64,000 nt of DNA from Bryobacterales bacterium (GCA_022823865.1 JAJEHF010000068.1:1-64000), one strand, 5' to 3'. Counted from the first letter of the stretch, positions 8,620-19,300 are shown. Numbers and translations: made by a program. The notes: a model not told the origin generated them from the sequence alone.

Positions 8620-9698
8620 AGGGTGTTCTCGAGGAACCCCTTGATCAGCGGGGTCTGTCCGCCGGCCTCCAGCAGGAAGGCGTCATGCCCGTAGTTGGAC
8701 TGCAGCTCGACGTACGCCACGTCGCGGTTGCGGGAGCGTAGCGCCCGGGTGATCTCCTGCGATTGGTAGCTCGGATAGAGCCAGTCGGAGGTGAAGCTCA
8801 GCACTAGGAAGCGCGTCTCTCCTCGCGCGAAGCAGTCTTCCAGCGAGTCGCGCTCTGCGGTCAGGTCAAAGGTGTCCATCGCCCTCGTAATGACGATGTA
8901 CGAGTTGGCGTCGAATCGGCTGACGAATTGTCCGCCCCGGTAGCGCAGGTAGCTTTCTACCTCGAACAGATCGGTTTCGTCCGCCGCCGCCCTCCGCCGC
9001 CGCCCGAATTTCTCGCGCATGGAGTCATCGCTCATGTAGGTGATGTGCCCGACCATGCGCGCCACGGCCAGGCCCCGTTCCGGATAGGTGCCTCCGTAGT
9101 AGTCGCCGTGGCAGAAATCGGGATCGGCCAGGATGGCTTGGCGGCCCACCTCGTTGAAGGCGATTTGCTGGGCCGAGTGGCGGTGTGTGCTGGCGATCGG
9201 GATCACCGATGCAACCGCGTCAGGGTAGGAGGCGGCCCACTGCAGGGCCTGCATGCCCCCCATCGAGCCGCCCGAGACGCACAGGAGCTTGCGAATGCCC
9301 AGCGAGTCCGTCAGCTGCTTCTGCAGACGCACCATGTCCGCGATGGACACGTGGGGGAACTGCGAGCCATAAGGCTCGCCGGTGGCGGGGTTGGTCGAAC
9401 TCGGCCCCGTCGTGCCCGCGCATCCGCCCAGCACGTTCGAGGACACGACGAAGTATCGATTCGTGTCGAAGGCCTTGTCGGGTCCGATCATGTTGTCCCA
9501 CCAGCCGCTCTGCTTGCCATCGCAGCCGCTGCCTGCGGCGTGGGCGTCCCCGGAGAAGGCATGCAGGATCAGGATCGCGTTCGAGCGGCGCTCGTTCAGC
9601 TCGCCGTACGTCTCGTAGGCGACGGAAACAGGCGCTAGGGTCTGGCCACAATCGAGTTCGATGGAGCCGAACTCCGCTATCTGGCTGGAAACTCTCAT
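8601..9698 (-). CDS. metX: homoserine O-acetyltransferase MetX (365 aa)
   Basis: Alpha/beta-hydrolase enzyme that acylates L-homoserine in methionine synthesis. Visible features are the family N-terminus ([12 protein letters not shown]), [11 protein letters not shown], the [14 protein letters not shown] oxyanion region, the nucleophile elbow [14 protein letters not shown], and the C-terminal catalytic Asp/His region ending [12 protein letters not shown]. The frame is open upstream to 10076, but the ATG at 9698 ([10 protein letters not shown]) matches the family start; the extra N-terminal residues would be low-complexity and antisense to the tkt leader. The acyl donor (acetyl versus succinyl) cannot be settled by eye. 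It is divergent from tkt across 241 nt that must hold both promoters. Confidence 0.92.
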   Translation of the reverse strand: MRVSSQIAEFGSIELDCGQTLAPVSVAYETYGELNERRSNAILILHAFSGDAHAAGSGCDGKQSGWWDNMIGPDKAFDTNRYFVVSSNVLGGCAGTTGPSSTNPATGEPYGSQFPHVSIADMVRLQKQLTDSLGIRKLLCVSGGSMGGMQALQWAASYPDAVASVIPIASTHRHSAQQIAFNEVGRQAILADPDFCHGDYYGGTYPERGLAVARMVGHITYMSDDSMREKFGRRRRAAADETDLFEVESYLRYRGGQFVSRFDANSYIVITRAMDTFDLTAERDSLEDCFARGETRFLVLSFTSDWLYPSYQSQEITRALRSRNRDVAYVELQSNYGHDAFLLEAGGQTPLIKGFLENTLQRLAA

Positions 9699-9939
9699 CC
9701 CGTTTCGCCTATCCACTATTTTGCGCCAAGCGATCCGGCCGCTTGTCTGGCACGCCGGCTGGCCCGTATCGCGGGCGGCGCGCACGCCCTGCAAGTTATC
9801 ATGGAAGCACGGTCGCCGGGGCCGCTCGGTCGCGGTTCGGCCGTGCCAGTTTTCGACCGGCCGGGCGTGTTCCGCCCCGCAGTGCGGGCGGTTGCCGGCC
9901 GGCGCTGCCCGTCCCTTTCGAGAGGTTTCAGCCAATCCC

Positions 9940-11802
9940 ATGTCCATCGCACTTGCAGCCAACGCGCTCGACGGCCTGAAAGACAAGGCCACGAGGATGA
10001 GGATCCACTCGGTGCGGTCGACCACGGAGGCCGGCAGCGGGCATCCGACCACCTGTGCTTCGGCGGCCGAGATCATGACCGCCCTGTTCTTCGACGCGAT
10101 GCGCTATGACCCGCGCGATCCGGCCAGCGAGGAGAACGACGTTTTCATCCTCTCCAAGGGCCACGCCGCTCCCGTGCTCTACGCGGCCTGGTCAGAGGTC
10201 GGCTACATCGCGGAGGACGAGCTGCTCAATCTGCGACGCATCGATTCCGACCTCGAGGGCCATCCGCCGACAACACTGCCGTTCGTCGACGTGGCCACCG
10301 GGTCCCTCGGCCAGGGCCTCAGCGTGGGGGTGGGCATGGCCCACGCCTGCCGCTTGGATGGCAACGACCGGCGCATCTGGGTTCTGCTCGGAGACGGCGA
10401 AGTTGCCGAAGGGTCGGTCTGGGAGGCGGCGTCGATGGCTGCCAATGACGGACTCGGCAATCTGATCGCCACCGTGGACGTGAACCGGCTGGGGCAGAGC
10501 GCGCCGACCATGCTGCAGCACGACATGGAAGCCTACCGGACCCGCTGGGAAGCGTTCGGCTGGGAAACTCTGGTCGTGGACGGCCACGACATCCACGCGC
10601 TGATCGAGGCCTATGCCAGGGCGTGCGAGTCTTTCAGCCAGCCGACCGTCATCTTGGCCAAGACCTATAAGGGACGGGGCATCCCCTGCGCCGAGGACAA
10701 GGACGGCTGGCATGGCAAGCCGATCCCCAAGGGCGCGCTTGCCGACGAAACGCTGGAGTCGCTTCGGGCCCAGCTCACCGGTGCGCGTTTCGACTGGACG
10801 CCGAACCTGCCGCCGCGGCGCAACGGGCAGCGTGCGGAGCCGGCCCGAGTCGAGCCGCCGCCGTATGAGGTCGGCGGCCCGGTAGTTGCGACGCGCCAGG
10901 CCTACGGAGCGGCCTTGGAGGCGCTGGCTCGCGCCGATTCGCGCGTTGTCGGCGTCGACGGGGATGTCGGCAACTCTACCTTCACCACGGACATAGGTAA
11001 GGTGGATCCGGGGCGGCTGCTGCAGTGCTACATCGCCGAGCAGAACTTGGTCGGCGTGGCGATGGGACTGGCCTGTCGCGGCAAGATCCCGTTCGCCTCG
11101 AGCTTCGCCTGCTTCCTGGCGCGAGGGTACGACTTCATGCGTCTGGCGGCCATCAGCTCGACCAACATCAAGCTGGTGGGGACGCACGCCGGGGTCTCGA
11201 TCGGCGAGGACGGCGCCTCGCAGATGGGATTGGAAGACTTGGCGATGGCCTGCGCCGAGCCGAATTACACGGTTTTCTATCCCAGCGACGCAACCAGCGC
11301 CTGGCGGGCGATCGAGCTGGCCGCCCGAATCGACGGACCGGTGTACGTCCGCACGAGCCGCCCCAAGACCGAGATCCTGTATGGACCGGGCGAGACGTTC
11401 GAGGTTGGCGGGTCCAAGGTGATCAGGTCGAGCGCTCACGACAGCGTCGCAATCATCGGGGCAGGAGTGACCCTATACGAGGCGTTGAAGGCGGCGGATG
11501 AGCTGGCGGCGGAGGGAATCCAGGCGCGCGTGATCGACCTGTTCAGCGTGCAGCCGATTGACCGCGAGACCTTGGCGAAGGCAGCGCTTGAGTGCGGCGG
11601 CAAGATCATCACGGTGGAGGACCACTATGCCCATGGCGGGATCGGTTCGGCAGTCTTGGCGGCGCTTGCTGAGCAGGATGCGCGGGTGCGTCAGCTCGCT
11701 GTCAGGGGCATCGCGCGTAGCGGCAAGCCTGGCGAGTTGCTAGACCGGTTCGGGATCTCGGCGCGCCACATCTCCGCTGCGGCGCGGGAGATTCTTGCCT
11801 AG
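9940..11802 (+). CDS. tkt: transketolase (620 aa)
   Basis: Thiamine-diphosphate enzyme moving two-carbon units between sugar phosphates in the non-oxidative pentose phosphate pathway. The N-terminal domain has the TPP/Mg-binding stretch [17 protein letters not shown]...N, preceded by [11 protein letters not shown]. The pyrimidine domain has [16 protein letters not shown], and the C-terminal domain ends at residue 620. At about 620 residues it is the short animal-type form, not the 660-residue E. coli type. The ATG at 9940 reads [17 protein letters not shown], a plausible family start. Its 3' 590 nt are duplicated as a decayed copy about 3.7 kb downstream. Confidence 0.94.
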   Translation: MSIALAANALDGLKDKATRMRIHSVRSTTEAGSGHPTTCASAAEIMTALFFDAMRYDPRDPASEENDVFILSKGHAAPVLYAAWSEVGYIAEDELLNLRRIDSDLEGHPPTTLPFVDVATGSLGQGLSVGVGMAHACRLDGNDRRIWVLLGDGEVAEGSVWEAASMAANDGLGNLIATVDVNRLGQSAPTMLQHDMEAYRTRWEAFGWETLVVDGHDIHALIEAYARACESFSQPTVILAKTYKGRGIPCAEDKDGWHGKPIPKGALADETLESLRAQLTGARFDWTPNLPPRRNGQRAEPARVEPPPYEVGGPVVATRQAYGAALEALARADSRVVGVDGDVGNSTFTTDIGKVDPGRLLQCYIAEQNLVGVAMGLACRGKIPFASSFACFLARGYDFMRLAAISSTNIKLVGTHAGVSIGEDGASQMGLEDLAMACAEPNYTVFYPSDATSAWRAIELAARIDGPVYVRTSRPKTEILYGPGETFEVGGSKVIRSSAHDSVAIIGAGVTLYEALKAADELAAEGIQARVIDLFSVQPIDRETLAKAALECGGKIITVEDHYAHGGIGSAVLAALAEQDARVRQLAVRGIARSGKPGELLDRFGISARHISAAAREILA

Positions 11803-11813
11803 TCTGATCTCCT

Positions 11814-12118
11814 AACGCATTCGGCTAAGTCACACCGATCCCAAAGTCGGGACGTACACCTACGCCGAGCTCGCTAGCTCGCTTCGCCGCCTCGCGTTCG
11901 GTCAAGTTATACTCTCTTATCGTGAAACTATTGCAAAATTATCTGGTCCATATATTACGTTTCCAAAAGGCATTGTTGCAGATCCTGAACTCTTCACCGC
12001 GGCCAAAGGAACTTTGCAAAAGCCTCGATTTTCAGACTATCTTCTTGCGTCTTGGGCGGTCGGATCTCTGGCGCGATTAGCCACCTACCTTGTCGGGTCT
12101 GACTCAGGGGATGCCTGA
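11814..12118 (+). other. possible small or truncated gene of unknown function
   Basis: A frame of about 100 codons with no ATG start runs from the TAA near 11811 to a TGA at 12116-12118. It reads sensibly (for example TYTYAELASSLRRLAFGQV and FTAAKGTLQKPRFSDYLLAS) and is much richer in A+T around 11900-12010 than the neighbours. It converges on the methyltransferase gene with about 34 nt overlap. I do not recognise it. It may be the remnant C-terminus of a gene brought in with the restriction-modification-like module. Confidence 0.25.
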
Positions 12119-13095
12119 AATAGCAAGCCGAGATATATGTCGACGACTTCACCTGCATCGATTTGTGCGATGGTCTGGCGGACCTCCGCGTCGCTCCAAC
12201 GATCCATGAAGCGCACGGCCGACAGGGCGGCGTACTCATGGCTGAGGTCCATGCTGAGCCAACGGCGACCGAGTTCCTCGGCCGCTTGGCCTGTGGTGTT
12301 TGAACCAGAGAAGATGTCTACCACTAAATCTTCTGGGTCGGTAAGGAACTTGATGAAGAACTGTGGCAGTGCGCTTGGGAACCTCGCGGGGTGGCTCTTT
12401 CGGTCCAGCATGTTGCAGAGCCGCAGATAGCTTGAATTGCTTTCCGTGTTTGGGATTTGCAGTAGGTTCGATGGGATCGCGCCTCCGTTGTCCTTGGCGA
12501 AGGCCTTTGCGATATCGTGTCCTGACGGTCTCTCCTTCGGTTGGTAGAACCTGTCTGGATCCTCAAGCAACGCCTTCATCCGCTCGGAATACGGCACCAA
12601 CACCCGCGTGACGTCCGCCTTTGGCGCGGCCGATCGGGCGAACCACCAGACCGTGTTCACCGCGTCCTTGGCTCGGATCTTTCGCTTGTTGACCCATTCG
12701 ATCGGTGACGGCAGCTTTGCCGGATTGAACCAGAAAAACTCTTCTGCTAGCTCATAGCCGAGGCGCTCGCAGAAATCCAGCAGAACGTGGTAGTTGTAGA
12801 GCGATCGCACGGGTTTCCCGCGCTTGTAGGCTCCGCCGAGGTCGAGTACGAAACTACCGCTATCCTTTAGCACTCGGTACGCGGCCTCTCCAAACCTCCC
12901 GAGCCACTCGACATACTGATTCTGCTCTTTGTTGCCGTACGCCTTCTGTCGTAGTAGCGCGAAGGGAGGGCTGGTCATGACTAGGTCGACCGACCGATCC
13001 GGGAGGTGCGCTAGCAACTCCAAGCTGTCACCGCACAGCTGAGTGCCACGGGGCGTGCGATACACCTGTTTGTCGAGCGGGAAGTCAAGATTCAT
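12085..13095 (-). CDS. site-specific DNA methyltransferase, beta class, probably cytosine-N4 (336 aa)
   Basis: A DNA amino-methyltransferase. The catalytic motif IV is TSPPF at residues 41-45 and the SAM-binding motif I-like FSGSNTTG is at 262-269, giving the IV-then-I order of beta-class enzymes. An S-P-P-(Y/F) catalytic box is most often seen in cytosine-N4 enzymes; adenine-N6 activity is not excluded. Its ATG overlaps the stop of the upstream HEAT-repeat gene by 4 nt (ATGA), so the two are translationally coupled. This suggests a modification partner of a two-gene restriction-like module. Sequence specificity cannot be read. Confidence 0.88.
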   Translation of the reverse strand: MNLDFPLDKQVYRTPRGTQLCGDSLELLAHLPDRSVDLVMTSPPFALLRQKAYGNKEQNQYVEWLGRFGEAAYRVLKDSGSFVLDLGGAYKRGKPVRSLYNYHVLLDFCERLGYELAEEFFWFNPAKLPSPIEWVNKRKIRAKDAVNTVWWFARSAAPKADVTRVLVPYSERMKALLEDPDRFYQPKERPSGHDIAKAFAKDNGGAIPSNLLQIPNTESNSSYLRLCNMLDRKSHPARFPSALPQFFIKFLTDPEDLVVDIFSGSNTTGQAAEELGRRWLSMDLSHEYAALSAVRFMDRWSDAEVRQTIAQIDAGEVVDIYLGLLFQASPESDPTR

Positions 13096-14648
13096 CGGGC
13101 ATCTCCCGCATCAGGGATGTTCGCGTCCGGTTGCAGCTCCCAGCGCTGCGCTATCCAGCTTTCGGCGAACGACCACAACACTGTAATCGCGTAATGAAGC
13201 TCGGGTGCCGTTTGCTGTAGATTCGCTACCGCGCCCGCGAGGCGCTCTCTGGGCAAGTGGCCAGCTAGCCAAACGGCCCAAGCGGAGGGGTTCCCACTGG
13301 TAAGCTGCGCACGAAGCGTATCTATGGCGTCGGCTGATAATCGCCTGTGCTGCCGCAGTGCCTCGGCACAGCCGGCTGCGGTCGCAGGATCCATTTCCTG
13401 CAATCCGGAGAGAAGTATGGGGACTGCGTCTGAGCGCAGGCTGACGATGCCCTCGAGGGCCTCTTCGCGGAGGTTCTGATCCACATCCCCAAATGCTTGT
13501 ACAAGGCGCCGACACGCCTCTGAGCCACCGACGCGACTCAAGGACCAAGCTGCGGCGCTACGTGCGAAGTACGGGCGTTCCGTGTCATCCAAGATAGTGC
13601 TCAGCATCCTCACACACTCATGGGTGCCGGCTTCTCCCAACGAAATCACTGCCTCGAGCTGAATCTGCGGGTCGGGGCTTCGCAGATACGGCGCGAATAG
13701 GTCTTGCGCTCTCATCCCTTGGATTGCAACGAGGTACGCCGCGGCCTCCAGCCGGATGTACATGTCTTCCTCCTGATCGCCCTCAAGACTCCCAATGGCT
13801 CGGGGTAGAGAGTCGCTGCGCCTATGTCGGAGCCTCGCCAACTTTACTCCAGTGAACCGTTGAGTCCGCTCGCGGGAGTTCAAGAGCTGTATAAGGTGAT
13901 CGTCAGTTAACACCCCGGAACAACGCAGGTCATAATCGACTTCCGGCCTGACTCTCGACGCGATAATCTGGTTGAGCGCGACTTTGTCTCCGCTCTCCAC
14001 TACTATCTTCATCGGTGAGGGAACCGTCTGCGTGTGACGGTGCCCATCGCTAGCTCTGGCAATCGTGATTTTCTGACCGCTAACGGCCTCGACGACGCCG
14101 TCCCGCTTGGAAAACCGCGACTTCCACGAGATACTGGTTTCCGATCCTTCGGTCACGCCCTTGGTTGATGCGTTGTCCTGTGGCTCGGCCCGGAACCGGC
14201 CGACCCGCACGTAGTTTACCTTCCCTTGGGCGCGCCACTGGATCCAGTTGCGCTCATGCCAGTATGAGATCGGCTCCTCAAGCCGACCGATGCTCCACTG
14301 CTTCTCTTCGTCCTCTTTGCAGACCGGGAAAGCAACCACGTCGGTATCCACCATACCGAAGTCCCACGCACGTTCATGGGCGGAGAGGCTATGGGACATC
14401 GACAGTTCGGTCTTCGTCTTGGCGCGACTCTCAACGCGAAGTCCGCAGAGCTCGCAAACAAGATCCGGAATACGGACTCGCTTGCGCTTGACGTCCTTCC
14501 AAAGTTTCGTGTCCATTGCGCCTCGTTCGAGCTCAACGATCCGATGGCCCAAGCGCTCCAGATCTTGCGCCACGTGTCGGCTACCCACGGCTCCAAGGGC
14601 TATCTTCCGGAAAAAGCTGGAGTCGGGCTTGAGGGCTAGACGTGGCAT
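13092..14648 (-). CDS. HEAT-repeat protein with nuclease-like N-terminus, partner of a DNA methyltransferase (518 aa)
   Basis: Residues 1-140 include PDLVCELCGLRVESRAK at 61-77: a Pro-Asp pair, a CxxC pair and an E-x-R-x-K string. This resembles the acidic/Lys core of PD-(D/E)XK nucleases combined with a small Cys motif. A middle region of mixed strands follows (about 150-280). From about residue 295 to 470 there are repeated helical pairs of the HEAT/PBS type (IRLEAAAYLVAIQG, IQLEAVISLGEAG, FARSAAAWSLSRVGG, LREEALEGIVSLRSD). It is the first gene of the coupled pair and the methyltransferase is the second, an arrangement that argues for a restriction or DNA-binding role. The nuclease reading is inference from a motif; the HEAT repeats are clear. 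Confidence 0.6.
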   Translation of the reverse strand: MPRLALKPDSSFFRKIALGAVGSRHVAQDLERLGHRIVELERGAMDTKLWKDVKRKRVRIPDLVCELCGLRVESRAKTKTELSMSHSLSAHERAWDFGMVDTDVVAFPVCKEDEEKQWSIGRLEEPISYWHERNWIQWRAQGKVNYVRVGRFRAEPQDNASTKGVTEGSETSISWKSRFSKRDGVVEAVSGQKITIARASDGHRHTQTVPSPMKIVVESGDKVALNQIIASRVRPEVDYDLRCSGVLTDDHLIQLLNSRERTQRFTGVKLARLRHRRSDSLPRAIGSLEGDQEEDMYIRLEAAAYLVAIQGMRAQDLFAPYLRSPDPQIQLEAVISLGEAGTHECVRMLSTILDDTERPYFARSAAAWSLSRVGGSEACRRLVQAFGDVDQNLREEALEGIVSLRSDAVPILLSGLQEMDPATAAGCAEALRQHRRLSADAIDTLRAQLTSGNPSAWAVWLAGHLPRERLAGAVANLQQTAPELHYAITVLWSFAESWIAQRWELQPDANIPDAGDAR

Positions 14649-14917
14649 GATGACAATCTAACTCAATGGCTTCCGGCGATAGGCCGGACGGAAGTCCAAC
14701 GGGCCACCCCAGCACGGTACGCCGGAACGGGATTACGCCCATAGGCAACTGCTCGGCCACGCTACGATGGAGTGGATCGCGGCACGGAGCATGCCCATCG
14801 TTCAAGCCCGAACGTTTGGTGGCTTGATGAATCGGCAGTTTGATGGATTCGGCTGCGTCTCCTCCGGGCGAAGAGGATCCCGCGCAGGAAAAGAAATCCC
14901 TGACCGAGCGGCGGCCG

Positions 14918-15321
14918 ACGCCTCGAAGATGGGATTGGAAGACTTGCCGATGGCCTGCGCCGAGCCGAATTACACGGTTCTCTATCCCAGCGACGCGACC
15001 AGCGCTTGGCTGGCGATCAAGCTGGCGGCGGCAGGAATCTAGACGTGCGTGATCCACTCGTTCAGCGTGCAGCCGTTTGACCGCGAGACGTTGCCGAAGG
15101 CGGCGATTGAGTGCGGCGGCAAGATCATCACGGTGGAAGACCACTATGCCCACGGCGGGATCGGCTCGGCGGTCTTGGCGGCGCGTGCCGAGCAAGATGC
15201 GCAGGTGCGTCAGCTGGCTGTGAGGCGCATCGCACGGAGCGGCAAGCCTGACGAGCTGCTAGACCGGTTCGGGATCTCGGCACGCCACATCGCCGCTGCG
15301 GCGCGCGAGATGCTTGCGTAG
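14918..15321 (+). pseudogene. decayed duplicate of the transketolase 3' end
   Basis: This segment copies the last ~590 nt of tkt (from about 11213 to the stop at 11802) in the same orientation. It has lost exactly 186 nt between two AGCTGG hexamers (11315-11320 and 11501-11506 in the parent), and a CAG codon has become TAG soon after the junction. Apart from that it stays colinear to the natural stop, with scattered substitutions. Similarity seems to continue a short way past the stop. No promoter, start codon or N-terminal domain is present. It cannot encode an enzyme. Confidence 0.93.
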
Positions 15322-15473
15322 CCACGAGCATCTCGCGCATTAACCCCGTGCCAGCTGCATCCCGATCTTCAAGAGGCGGGGTGTACTAGGCCACAGCGGT
15401 CAACTTGCCGGGATTGATTCAGGCAATGTCCCGGCGCTTCTTCTGGCAGTCGCCACGAAATTCCTGCTTGACG

Positions 15474-15743
15474 CTAAGCGTCATACAGAGCGGCCTGCAG
15501 AGCGATCGGTAGCGGAGCAACGATCAGGGGCCGTCCCTTGCTCGTACGAGAAGCCTCGGGCAGGTCCATGCCCTCCCGCATCGTCGCGGCGATCAATTCC
15601 CGAAGCAAGTCCGCGGCTTCGGCCAGTGCCTCCTGGCGGGTTGCGCCGTCCGTCGCGCCCCAACCGAAATCGGGGAATGTGACGACATAGCGGCCGTCGC
15701 AATCTCGTTCGATGTAGGCGGGGTAGGTGTAGGTGCCAGGCAT
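15474..15743 (-). CDS. HicB-type antitoxin, short form (89 aa)
   Basis: The sequence TYPAYIERDCDGRYVVTFPD, followed by a TDGATRQEALAEAADLL helix, is the partial RNase-H-like fold of HicB antitoxins, which block the HicA mRNA interferase. The protein stops right after ALQAALYDA; many relatives continue there into a C-terminal helix-turn-helix domain, so this copy may be truncated. No convincing hicA gene is seen directly upstream or downstream. The ATG at 15743 matches the family start; the open frame extends further upstream. Confidence 0.65.
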   Translation of the reverse strand: MPGTYTYPAYIERDCDGRYVVTFPDFGWGATDGATRQEALAEAADLLRELIAATMREGMDLPEASRTSKGRPLIVAPLPIALQAALYDA

Positions 15744-15847
15744 GGGTTTGATCCTCGTGGGCTTGCCCGCGTAGAGTGTACGGTGTGAGCCCGGGCCTTT
15801 CGGTGAGCTGCCGACCGCTTGTGCCACCAAGGTAGCAGTCCGCGCGA

Positions 15848-16183
15848 GTGACGGTGAAGAAGAAGCGCGTGCATGGAGTCGTGGCACCCTCAGAGCATGC
15901 CGCCCTTCGGGTCACCCCGTCCCATCCGGGACCGTCGATCCGACGCAGCTGCATCGGCAGCGAGGCGGCCGGCTGCGGGGGCGCACTGACCGTCAAAGAC
16001 GCGGCGGAGCGGCTGGGCGTGTCGCGCGTCGCGCTCTCGCGCCTGCTCAACGCACGAGCAGGCATCTCGCCGGAGCTGGCCCTGAGGCTGGAGGCGGCCG
16101 GCTGGGGCGACGCGATGTCGTGGACTTGGCGGCAGGCCAGCTACGACCTAGCCCAAGCGCGCAAGAGGCGCGCCGCCGCCTGA
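15848..16183 (+). CDS. HigA/VapI-type helix-turn-helix antitoxin-like protein (up to 111 aa)
   Basis: The C-terminal 65 residues match XRE-type antitoxins of the HigA family: LTVKDAAERLGVSRVALSRL, LNARAGISPELALRLEAAGW, then a tail like YDLAQARKRR. The N-terminal part contains a recognisable HPG segment (VTPSHPGPSIRR), but the stretch joining it to the HTH is abnormal, so a compensated frameshift or decay is possible. The GTG at 15848 is only the first start in frame. No HigB toxin was found next to it. It is divergent from the HicB gene, with start regions about 100 nt apart. Confidence 0.45.
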   Translation: MTVKKKRVHGVVAPSEHAALRVTPSHPGPSIRRSCIGSEAAGCGGALTVKDAAERLGVSRVALSRLLNARAGISPELALRLEAAGWGDAMSWTWRQASYDLAQARKRRAAA

Positions 16184-16359
16184 ATCCCCGAGGCGGCCCT
16201 TGGACCCTGCCCGTCCCTCGCGTAGGCCGTGAGCGGCATCTCAGGGCCTGTTCTTGTGGCGGTTACCAGAATCGCCGTTTTTCGCGTTCTGGAGCCCTCC
16301 GGGAGAAAGTCCCACGTCCGACGGTCCGGGAAAGGCCGCCAGCGGCCCTTGCAGTGCCG

Positions 16360-19300
16360 TTATGGCCGTTTCTGGCGCGGGGCCTGGCTCACGAGGACCT
16401 GCCGCAAGTCCGGTTGCGCCGGGCAGGCGCGCTTGAAGTGCGGGCAATGTATGCAGCGCTCGTCCTCTCGGAGCGGATACGCTTGCGACCGCTGGGCTGC
16501 GAAGAACTCTTCGACCAGACGTTTGGCACCTTCGAGCGCGCCGTCGCTGACATCGATGTCAATCGGGGCTCCGTGGCGAAGGTAGAACACGACGGCCCGA
16601 TCCACGGCTGTTTGTGCCTTGGCCAGCCCGGCAGCGTACAGCTGGAGTTGGGCAGCGTACTGTTCTGCCGAAACCTCCAGTTCTGAGGCGGGTCGATTGT
16701 CCGTCTTGTAATCGACCAGGATGCGCTCTCCCCCCTCTTCAAACAGGAGGTCGACCGTGCCTCGCAGCAGGTAGTCGCCGACTGTGAACACGAATGCCAT
16801 CTCGCGGTCGATCCGACCGGCCCGCTGGCTGCGCAACCCCAGATCGTGGTCCGCGAATCTCTCGGCCAGGGCTCGAACCGCCGGGCTCGGGTCTTGAAGC
16901 TGCCCGGCGAGGTGCTCATGAACCTGTTGTCCGAACAAGGAGGGGTCGATATCGTCGCGACCTCGCCGCTGGCCGCGGTCATCGCGACGATCGTCGAGCT
17001 GCCCCGATCCCAGATCGTCGCTCTCAAGGCCGAGATAGCGCGAGAGGAAGTACTTTCGGGGACACTCCGCAAACAGCGACACCGACGTGACAGCAGCTGA
17101 GTAGTCGGCCTGGGCTGCAGGGGCCAACGGCTCGAGCACCTCCGGGGCGGCCCACGCTTCAGCGGCCCGCGCCTGGCTGTCAGGCGCTTCCCCGACTGTC
17201 TTGCTGTAGAGAAACTCGACGTCTCCGATCATTCGTTCCTCGAGGCCGTCGGTCGGAGCCTCCTTTGGGTTGATGCCCAGCCTGTCGAAGACCGTCTTGG
17301 CCCAGCCGCTCCTTTGTGTGGCACCTGCATACGATGTGCTGAGGATCAAGTGCTCTTCGGCACGTGTCATGGCCACGTACAGCAGCCGCTCCGCTTCCGT
17401 GCGCTCGCGCTCGGCGATGTCGGCGCTGGTCCTCGCAAACGCGGTGTCGGGCACAGGGTCGCCTTCGAACGGCTGGCGCCAGCGGGCTCCGATGCCATGG
17501 TCCTCCGAGAACAACAGCCCGGCTTGGCGCGCTGTAGGGCGGCTCTGCAGCGCGGCCAGCACCACTACGGGAAACTCCAAGCCCTTGGCCGCGTGCATGG
17601 TCAGCACTTGGACCGACGCCGCGCTCTCGGCGCCCTCGGGAGCGGCTTCTTCGGGGCGCTGTGCCTCCAGCGCCCGATCTAGGGCGGCGGAGATCGCATC
17701 CAGCGAAACGAGGCCTTGCCGCTCCTTTCTGGCGATCCATTCGAGCAGTTGGTCGACCCGAGCCAGCGCCAGATCGCTGTCGTCCTGCCGGGCGAGAAAT
17801 GACCGATATCCGCACCCCGAGATAGAGCGCGCCAGCAGGAAGCGCGGCGGGACAGCGGCCCGATCGGCACGGCAGCGAGCGAGAAGTTGGCGGAAGCGTT
17901 CCAACCGCCTCGCTCCATCGGGGTCCAGGCCGGCCGCGTTCGGAGAGTCTGCCGCCAGGGCTTCGGAGAGGTTCTCGAAGAGGAGTCTGATTCGCAGCAG
18001 GGCCGCATCCGTGATGCCGCAAAACGGTGACTTCAGCACGGCTGCGAGACTGACCTCGTCCCTCGGGTTGCGCACCACCCGGAGGAAGGCTGCGAGTTCT
18101 GCCGTCTCGGGGGCATGGAACAATCCGCGGTCGGTACTGGTCAGGCAAGGAATGCCGTGCCGCCGGAGCGCTCCCGCGATGACGGCGCCGCCGGCGTGCG
18201 TGCGCACGAGGATGGCGACATCTCCCCACCGCAGGCCGCGCGTGCCGCCGCCGGCCTCGCGGTCGACAACGCGCAGCTCCGACTTCAATGCCCGCAGCCG
18301 GTGCGCCAGCCGAAGCGCTTCCTGCGTTCGCGCCTCCGATCCGGCGTCGCACACGACTTGCACTTCAAGGCAGGCCGATTCCTTGGGGGGAAACTGGTAC
18401 GCCGCATTGAGGCGGTGGCGCTCCACCCCGCTGGAATCGCCTCCGGGCAGCAGGCGATGCACGGCGGCCAGCACCTCTGGGCGGCTGCGAAAGTTGTCCA
18501 GCAGGCGGATGACGTCGCCGCCGCGCTGCTCCACGCGCTCCCGGTACCGGCGGAACACGTTCTGATCTGCATGTCGAAAGCCGTAGATCGATTGGTTGAT
18601 GTCTCCGACGACGAACCGAACGGGCCGCCGGTCCCCGTGCGCGTCCAGCAACCGGTCGACCAATCGGACCTGGAGAGGATTCGTGTCTTGAAACTCATCG
18701 ATCAAGATGTGCTCGAACGCCAAGGCCGGACAATCGGGAGACGCCAGCAGGTCCGCTGCCAGGGCCAGGGCATCGTCAAAGTCGAGCCGTCCCGACGTGC
18801 GCTTGGCTGCGCCGAAGCTGGCCAGCGTGCGTCGTGCCAACCCGCGCAGCCACTTGCGGGCCGACTCGTTTGCCGCACAAACGGCAGCCGAGCGACAGGC
18901 CGGCAACAAAACGTCCTTGATCTCGCCCACCAGTTCCTTCGCTGCGCCGCGCCTCTGCACGGGCTGCAGCAGGGCCGCGATCGTCTCCAGCGCGGCGGGG
19001 CTGGCATCAGCCTCGGCGCAGGCCAGTCTGGCCTCGTCGGCCGCGCGTGCGACCCCCTCTGACTGCTGGACCCCGGAGAGGCAGCGTAAAGCGTCTGCCA
19101 GCGCGCCGAGGGGCGGCCGGGGGCTCGTTGTAAACGGCCTGCAGCCGTAGCTGCGGATCCGGTAGATCAAGTCCGCCAGGTCTCTATGGATCGACGAGGT
19201 GTCCTCGCCCGCTGATCGTGCCGCGCTGGGACCGTAGTTCGCGAGAAACGCCTCCAGCCCCGGACCGCTCTTGCCGAAGGCTTCGTCGAGAGCCTGCTCG

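Noticed and set aside
9699-9939. Possible SAM riboswitch ahead of metX
   Set aside because: The minus strand has a few loops near the metX start, but none of the conserved SAM-I or SAM-II core sequences is present.
15744-15880. A hicA-like gene just upstream of hicB
   Set aside because: One frame has a GSHRTLY run faintly like HicA, but no start or the rest of the fold is present.
16266-16292. Hairpin downstream of addA as terminator
   Set aside because: The stem is short (ccagaa/ttctgg plus a few pairs) and has no T run on the addA strand.
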